Source: Pseudomonadota bacterium (GTDB taxonomy: Bacteria; Pseudomonadota; Alphaproteobacteria; Sphingomonadales; Sphingomonadaceae). From it: DNA of 64,000 bases. Of the stretch, positions 59,531-64,000 are shown piece after piece. The notes under the pieces are model-generated. The model was given only the letters and a program-made list of their open reading frames with translations. It was not told the DNA's origin and did not search any database. Numbering within the stretch: position 1 is the first letter of the stretch; every line of letters begins with the position of its first letter. Position numbers and translations under genes: made by a program. The stretch spans positions 186,001 to 250,000 of the forward strand of contig JAIUPN010000003.1 in the NCBI GenBank assembly GCA_020160755.1, in the 5' to 3' direction.

Positions 59531-60838
59531 ATGGCGCAGGCATTCGCGGACGGAGGTACGGCGACGCCGGTGCCACGGTCCGGCCGTTACCGCTGGCTGA
59601 TCGTCGCGGTGCTGTTCGCCGCGACCACGGTCAATTATATCGATCGCACCATGCTCGGCCTGCTCGCGCCGACGCTCGGCACCGAGCTCGGGTGGAGCGA
59701 GAATGACTATGGCAACATCGTCACCGCCTTCCAGGCCGCCTATGCGCTCGGCTTCCTGCTCATGGGCTGGCTGATCGACCGTTTCGGACCCAAGATCGGG
59801 TACAGCATCGCCATTTCGATCTGGACGATCGGCCATGTCGCGCATGGTTTTGCGGGGTCGGTCGCCTCTTTCATGGCGGCGCGCGTCATCCTCGGCGTCG
59901 GCGAAGCGGGGCATTTCCCGTCGGTTGTCCGTGCGTCGAGCGAATGGTTTCCCCAGAAAGAACGCTCCTACGCGATCGGCTGGGTGAACAGTGCGACGAC
60001 GATCGGCGTTATCCTGACTGCGCCGACGATCTGGCTGTTCATGGTCTGGATGGGCTTCGACTGGCGCCAGACCTTCATCTACACCGGCGTTTTCGGCGTC
60101 GTCCTGTTGCTGCTCTGGCTCTGGCTCTACAGCAACCCGCGCGAGAGCGGGAAGGTCAGCGAGGCCGAACTCGCGTGGATCGAACATGATCCGCCCGAAA
60201 AGATCGAACGTCTCGGCTGGAGCGCGATCGTCACCAAGCGCGAAGCGTGGGCCTATGCGACCGGCAAGTTCCTGACCGACCCGGTCTGGTTCCTGATGCT
60301 CTTCTGGCTGCCCAAATATTTCAGCACCACCTACAATGTCGACCTGAAGGTCGTGCTGCTCCCGATGATCATCATGTATCTGCTCTCCGACGTCGGCAGC
60401 ATCCTCGGCGGCTGGGTGTCGTCGAAGCTGATCCAGACCGGACACAGCGTCAATTTCGCGCGCAAGGCGACGATGCTGGGCGCGGGCTGCTGCGTGCTGC
60501 CTCTGCTTTTCGTCTCGGGGCTCGACAATATGTGGCTCGCGGTCGTGCTGATCGGCATCGCGCTGGCGGGGCATCAGGCCTTTTCATCGACGATCCTGTC
60601 GATTCCGCCCGACATGTTCCCGAAGCGGGCGGTCGGTTCGGTGATCGGGCTCGGCGGGTTCGCCGGCGGCGTCGGCGGCATGATCATGGCGAAGTCGACC
60701 GGGCTCGTGCTCGATGCGACGGGGGGCAATTACACCCTCATCTTCGCCGCCTGCACGACCGTCTATTTCCTCGCCGTGCTGGCGATCCACCTCCTCAGCC
60801 CGCGCCTCACGCCGGTCACCGTCGAAAGCAAGGCCTGA
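59531..60838 (+). CDS. exuT: Hexuronate MFS transporter (ExuT-like)
   Basis: This 435-residue protein has twelve membrane segments, of the anion:cation symporter group (RWLIVAVLFAATTVNYIDRTMLGLLAPTLGTELGWSENDYGNIVTAFQAAYALGFLLMGWLIDRFGPKIGYS). The YIDR and GEAGHFP motifs are typical of hexuronate/glucarate transporters. GGAGAGG precedes the ATG. With UxaC and UxaA beside it, galacturonate uptake across the inner membrane is the likely job. Confidence 0.9.
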   Translation: MAQAFADGGTATPVPRSGRYRWLIVAVLFAATTVNYIDRTMLGLLAPTLGTELGWSENDYGNIVTAFQAAYALGFLLMGWLIDRFGPKIGYSIAISIWTIGHVAHGFAGSVASFMAARVILGVGEAGHFPSVVRASSEWFPQKERSYAIGWVNSATTIGVILTAPTIWLFMVWMGFDWRQTFIYTGVFGVVLLLLWLWLYSNPRESGKVSEAELAWIEHDPPEKIERLGWSAIVTKREAWAYATGKFLTDPVWFLMLFWLPKYFSTTYNVDLKVVLLPMIIMYLLSDVGSILGGWVSSKLIQTGHSVNFARKATMLGAGCCVLPLLFVSGLDNMWLAVVLIGIALAGHQAFSSTILSIPPDMFPKRAVGSVIGLGGFAGGVGGMIMAKSTGLVLDATGGNYTLIFAACTTVYFLAVLAIHLLSPRLTPVTVESKA

Positions 60839-60842
60839 TCCC

Positions 60843-62255
60843 ATGCCGCGTCCGCTGCAGCTCTCCCCCGACCGTCTCTTTCCGTCCGACCCGGCGCAGC
60901 GCGACATCGCGCGCCGGCTGTACAAAGAGGTGGCGGGGCTGCCGATCATCAGCCCGCACGGGCACACCGATCCGAGCTGGTTCGCGGGCAATGCCCATTT
61001 CGGCAACGCGGCGGAGCTGTTGCTCCACCCCGACCACTATGTGTTCCGGATGCTCTATTCGCAGGGCATATCGCTCGATGCGCTGGGTATCCGGAACCGG
61101 GACGCCGACCCGCGCGAGAGTTGGCGGCTGTTCGCGCAAAACTACCACCTCTTTCGCGGTACCCCGTCGCGGATGTGGATGGACTGGGTGTTCGCCGAGG
61201 CGTTCGGCTTCGACGTGCAATTCGCGGCCGAGACCTCGGACCTCTATTACGACCGCATCACCGGGGCGCTGGCGACCGATGCGTTCCGCCCGCGCGCGCT
61301 GTTCGACCGCTACCGCATCGAAGTGATCGCGACGACCGAAAGCCCGGTCGACACGCTCGAACATCACGCCGTCATTCGCGCCGCCAATGCCAGTGGCGAA
61401 TGGGGCGGGCGGGTGATCACCGCCTATCGTCCCGACCCGGTGGTCGACCCCGAGTTCGAGGGCTTTCGCGACAACCTCGCACGTTTCTCCGACCTGTCGG
61501 GCGAGGATGCGTTCAGCTATAAGGGCTATCTCGCCGCGCACCGCAACCGCCGCGCTTTCTTTGCCGGAATGGGCGCGACCTCGACCGACCACGGCCACCC
61601 GACCGCGGCGACCGCCGACCTGCCCTACGCCGAGGCCGAAGCGCTGTTTGCGCGCGTCACCGGCAGCAACGTCAGCGCCGCCGATTCCGAGCTGTTCCGC
61701 GCGCATATGCTGACCGTGATGGCGGGGATGAGCCTCGACGACGGCCTTGTCATGCAGATCCACCCCGGCGCCTTCCGCAACCATAATCCCTGGCTGTTCG
61801 AGCATTACGGCCGCGACAAGGGCGCCGATATCCCGACCGCGACCGACTATGTCCACGCACTGCGCCCGCTGCTCGGCAAATATGGCAATGAGGCGGCGCT
61901 GACGATCATTCTCTTCACATTGGACGAGACGAGCTATGCGCGCGAACTTGCGCCGCTTGCCGGCCATTATCCGGCGCTGAAACTCGGCCCCGCCTGGTGG
62001 TTCCACGACAGTCCCGAAGGGATGCGGCGGTTCCGGGGTCAGGTCACCGAGACCGCGGGTTTCTACAACAGCGTCGGCTTCAACGACGATACGCGCGCTT
62101 TTCTGTCGATCCCGGCGCGCCACGACGTCGCGCGGCGCATCGACTGCGGCTTCCTCGCGCAGCTCGTCGCCGAACACCGGATGGAGGAGTGGGAGGCGGC
62201 CGAGCTCGCGACCGACCTCAGCTACAACCTTGCCAAGGCGGCGTACAAGCTGTGA
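60843..62255 (+). CDS. uxaC: Uronate isomerase UxaC
   Basis: This 470-residue amidohydrolase-fold enzyme converts galacturonate to tagaturonate (and glucuronate to fructuronate). It has the metal motif IISPHGHTDPSWFAGN near residue 35, a segment with SPVDTLEHH, and the C-terminal GPAWWFHDSPEGMRRFRGQVTETAGFYNSVGFNDDTRAFLSIPARHDVARR. The ATG at 60843 lies 4 bases after the transporter stop. Its stop overlaps the next gene's GTG start (GTGA). Confidence 0.95.
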   Translation: MPRPLQLSPDRLFPSDPAQRDIARRLYKEVAGLPIISPHGHTDPSWFAGNAHFGNAAELLLHPDHYVFRMLYSQGISLDALGIRNRDADPRESWRLFAQNYHLFRGTPSRMWMDWVFAEAFGFDVQFAAETSDLYYDRITGALATDAFRPRALFDRYRIEVIATTESPVDTLEHHAVIRAANASGEWGGRVITAYRPDPVVDPEFEGFRDNLARFSDLSGEDAFSYKGYLAAHRNRRAFFAGMGATSTDHGHPTAATADLPYAEAEALFARVTGSNVSAADSELFRAHMLTVMAGMSLDDGLVMQIHPGAFRNHNPWLFEHYGRDKGADIPTATDYVHALRPLLGKYGNEAALTIILFTLDETSYARELAPLAGHYPALKLGPAWWFHDSPEGMRRFRGQVTETAGFYNSVGFNDDTRAFLSIPARHDVARRIDCGFLAQLVAEHRMEEWEAAELATDLSYNLAKAAYKL

Positions 62256-63571
62256 GACTGTCGCCCGAAACCGCGCTGCCCGCGTCGGTCGGGCGCCCGG
62301 CCTATGACCGGGCTGCACAGGCCGCCGGCATCGTCCATATCGGGATCGGCGCGTTTCACCGGGCGCATCAGGCGGTCTACACCGATGACGCGATGGGTGC
62401 GGGCGACCGTGATTGGGGAATCGTGGGCGTGTCGCTGCGGTCAGGCGACGTCGCGGCGCAACTGAACGCGCAGGATGGCCTCTATACGGTCAGCACGCGG
62501 AGCGCCGCAGGAAGCGAATTGCGCCTGATTGGCGCGGTGCAGAAGGTGCTCGTCGCGGCCGACAATCCGCAGTCGGTGATCGACGCCATCGCCGCGCCGA
62601 CGACACACATCGTCAGTTTCACGGTCACCGAGAAAGGCTATTTGCGCCGCGCCGACGGATCGCTCGACCTCGCCGCGGCGGTCGGCGCGTCGAGCCTCTA
62701 TCGCTTCGTCGCCGCCGGGCTGGCCGCACGCAAGGCGGCCGGGCTGCGCGGCGTCACGCTGCTCAGCTGCGACAATCTGGCGGGCAATGGTGCGGTGCTG
62801 CGCCGCCTGATGCGCGAATATCTTGCCGCCTGTCACCCCGACCTGTCGGGGTGGTTCGATGGCGAATGCACTTGTCCCGCAACAATGATCGATCGCATCG
62901 TTCCCGCGACGACCGACGCCGACCGTGCGGCCATCGAGGCCGAGCTCGGCGTGCGCGACGAGGGTGCGGTGGTCACCGAAGGCTTCAGCCAATGGGTGAT
63001 CGAGGATGATTTCGCCGGCCCGCGCCCGCGTTGGGAGGCTTTCGGGGCCGAACTGGTCGCCGACGTCGCGCCTTATGAAACCGCGAAGCTTCGGATGCTC
63101 AACGGGGCGCATTCGGCGCTCGCCTATATCGGACTCGGCCGCGGCCATGAGTATGTCCATCAGGCCATAGCCGATCCCGATATCCGTCCGGTCATCGAAC
63201 GGTTGATGCGCGACGAGGCTGCGCCGACGATCGACGCCGCGCCGGGGCAGGACCTCGATGCCTATGCCGGCGCCTTGCTCGACCGCTTTGCCAATCCGGC
63301 GCTCCACCATCGCCTGATCCAGATCGCGATGGACGGCAGTCAGAAAATCCCGCAGCGCTGGCTTGAAACGCTGGCGTGGCATCAGGCGCGTGGCGCACGC
63401 TGCCCGTCGCTCGAAGCCGCGATCGAGGCATGGATCGCGTTCCTGCTTAGCGATCATCCGATCGACGATCCGCTTGCCGACCCGTTGCGTGGAGCGGCCG
63501 CCGGTCCCGATGCGCTGGACCAGTTGTTCGGCGAAGGTGGTCTGATCGCCTCCGGCTGGCGTCCGGCTTAA
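62252..63571 (+). CDS. Mannitol dehydrogenase family reductase (UxuB-type uronate reductase)
   Basis: This 439-residue long-chain NAD-dependent dehydrogenase has a cofactor loop GIVHIGIGAFHRAHQAVYTDDAM and DWGIVGVSLRS. The central HIVSFTVTEKGYLR, LLSCDNLAGNGAVLRRLM and catalytic KLRMLNGAHSALAYIG are typical of UxuB (fructuronate reductase) rather than UxaB. Since the dehydratase in this locus is UxaA (altronate), the physiological substrate may be tagaturonate. The start is GTG, overlapping the uxaC stop. Its stop shares bases with the LysR gene. Confidence 0.88.
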   Translation: MRLSPETALPASVGRPAYDRAAQAAGIVHIGIGAFHRAHQAVYTDDAMGAGDRDWGIVGVSLRSGDVAAQLNAQDGLYTVSTRSAAGSELRLIGAVQKVLVAADNPQSVIDAIAAPTTHIVSFTVTEKGYLRRADGSLDLAAAVGASSLYRFVAAGLAARKAAGLRGVTLLSCDNLAGNGAVLRRLMREYLAACHPDLSGWFDGECTCPATMIDRIVPATTDADRAAIEAELGVRDEGAVVTEGFSQWVIEDDFAGPRPRWEAFGAELVADVAPYETAKLRMLNGAHSALAYIGLGRGHEYVHQAIADPDIRPVIERLMRDEAAPTIDAAPGQDLDAYAGALLDRFANPALHHRLIQIAMDGSQKIPQRWLETLAWHQARGARCPSLEAAIEAWIAFLLSDHPIDDPLADPLRGAAAGPDALDQLFGEGGLIASGWRPA

Positions 63572-64000
63572 GCCGGCACCAGCAGCCCCCGGCTCTCGCG
63601 CACTTCGGCATCGAGCCAGTCGATAAACGCCCGGATGCGCGGCTGCGGCGCGACGTCGCGGTGGAGCGCGAGCCAGAAGGCGCGCGCGATGGTCTGTCCG
63701 GACCGTACGCGCACCAGGTCCGGATCGTCCGCCGCGAGGAAGCAAGGGAGGACGCCGACCCCCGCGCCGCCCGCGATCATCTGCCGCTGCGCGAGAATGC
63801 TCGACGAGCGCACCGTCGCGCGCAAACCCGGTTCGATTTCGCCCAGATAGTCGAGTTCGGGCGCGTAGAGGATATCGGGCATATAGCCGATCACCGGGAT
63901 GCCCGTGCGCGATAGCGGAGCGGCCGCGACGGCCTCCTGCCAGTCGAGCCGGACGGCGGGGGCATAGATGCCGAGGCTGTAGTCCGACAGCTTGCGCGTC
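63568..64000 (-). CDS. LysR-family regulator, C-terminal part (runs off the window)
   Basis: The last 143 codons of a LysR-type regulator are present. Reading from the edge: KLSDYSLGIYAP, GIPVIGYMPDILYAPELDYLGEIEPGLRATVRSSSILAQRQMIAGGAGVGVLPCFLA, then a C-terminus RAFWLALHRDVAPQPRIRAFIDWLDAEV. This is the substrate-binding domain; the helix-turn-helix lies beyond base 64000. The frame stays open to the window edge, so an internal start near 63894 should not be used. Its link to the uronate genes is unproven. Confidence 0.85.
   Translation of the reverse strand, partial: TRKLSDYSLGIYAPAVRLDWQEAVAAAPLSRTGIPVIGYMPDILYAPELDYLGEIEPGLRATVRSSSILAQRQMIAGGAGVGVLPCFLAADDPDLVRVRSGQTIARAFWLALHRDVAPQPRIRAFIDWLDAEVRESRGLLVPA

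Noticed and set aside
62252..63571. Naming the reductase uxaB
   Set aside because: Pathway position suggests it, but the sequence resembles UxuB and mannitol dehydrogenases, so no symbol is given.
63568..63894. Small complete gene starting at 63894
   Set aside because: The frame continues without a stop to base 64000 and reads as LysR domain throughout, so it is a partial gene.
1..64000. CRISPR array, tRNA, rRNA, insertion sequence, integrase or prophage
   Set aside because: No regular direct-repeat array, no cloverleaf or rRNA sequence that I recognise, and no transposase or integrase motifs were seen on either strand.

Overview
The window reads as chromosome of a high-GC alphaproteobacterium of the sphingomonad group, most like Sphingopyxis. 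The evidence is the protein style (TonB-dependent receptors with an IVVTG box, FlbD-like flagellar regulator, imuA-imuB-dnaE2 cassette, GTTC-N7-GTTC LexA box) and the gene order. No species name can be proved from the sequence alone. No tRNA, rRNA, CRISPR array, insertion sequence or prophage was seen.

Region 1 (1-28.3 kb) is a nearly complete polar-type flagellar locus. Left to right: the start of flhA and a lytic transglycosylase (minus); flgM and a FlgN-like gene (minus); flgA (minus); the flgBCDEFGHIJKL operon (plus); motAB (plus); a sigma54 activator (plus); fliD-fliS (minus); a 15-gene operon fliEFGHIJKLMNOPQR-flhB (minus, 27.1 to 15.4 kb); and flagellin (plus). I read four sigma54 -24/-12 promoters (LT-flhA, flgA, flgB, fliE) and four sigma28-like promoters of one local type, TTAA/TCAA-N15-GCCGTTAA (flgM, motA, fliD, fliC). 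This matches the usual hierarchy: activator plus sigma54 for basal body and hook, sigma28/FlgM for filament and motor. Oddities are a very short FlgD and hook protein, an FlgH without a lipobox cysteine, an FlgJ with no muramidase domain, and an FliM with no recognisable CheY-binding peptide.

Region 2 (28.4-34 kb) is the SOS mutagenesis cassette imuA-imuB-dnaE2, all minus, with a LexA box directly upstream of imuA. Region 3 (34-39.9 kb) is a tripartite RND efflux operon (membrane fusion protein, HAE1 transporter, outer membrane factor), minus strand. A BIME-like palindromic repeat separates it from imuA.

Region 4 (40-64 kb) is a pectin/galacturonate utilisation locus. It has two TonB-dependent receptors, two PL1-type pectate lyases, a secreted beta-helix protein of unknown specificity, two secreted esterases, a secreted cupin, KduI, KduD, KDG kinase, altronate dehydratase, a FAH-fold protein, a hexuronate MFS transporter, uronate isomerase and a UxuB-type reductase. 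It also encodes a LacI regulator and the C-terminal part of a LysR regulator. Lyase products would enter through KduI-KduD, and free galacturonate through isomerase-reductase-UxaA. Both routes meet at 2-keto-3-deoxygluconate, phosphorylated by the kinase. Five copies of one operator, TGACACCGGTTACC or its close palindrome, lie at every promoter region of this locus and probably define the LacI regulon. A second, different signal, two TTGTCATACAA boxes 20 bp apart, sits upstream of the first receptor only.
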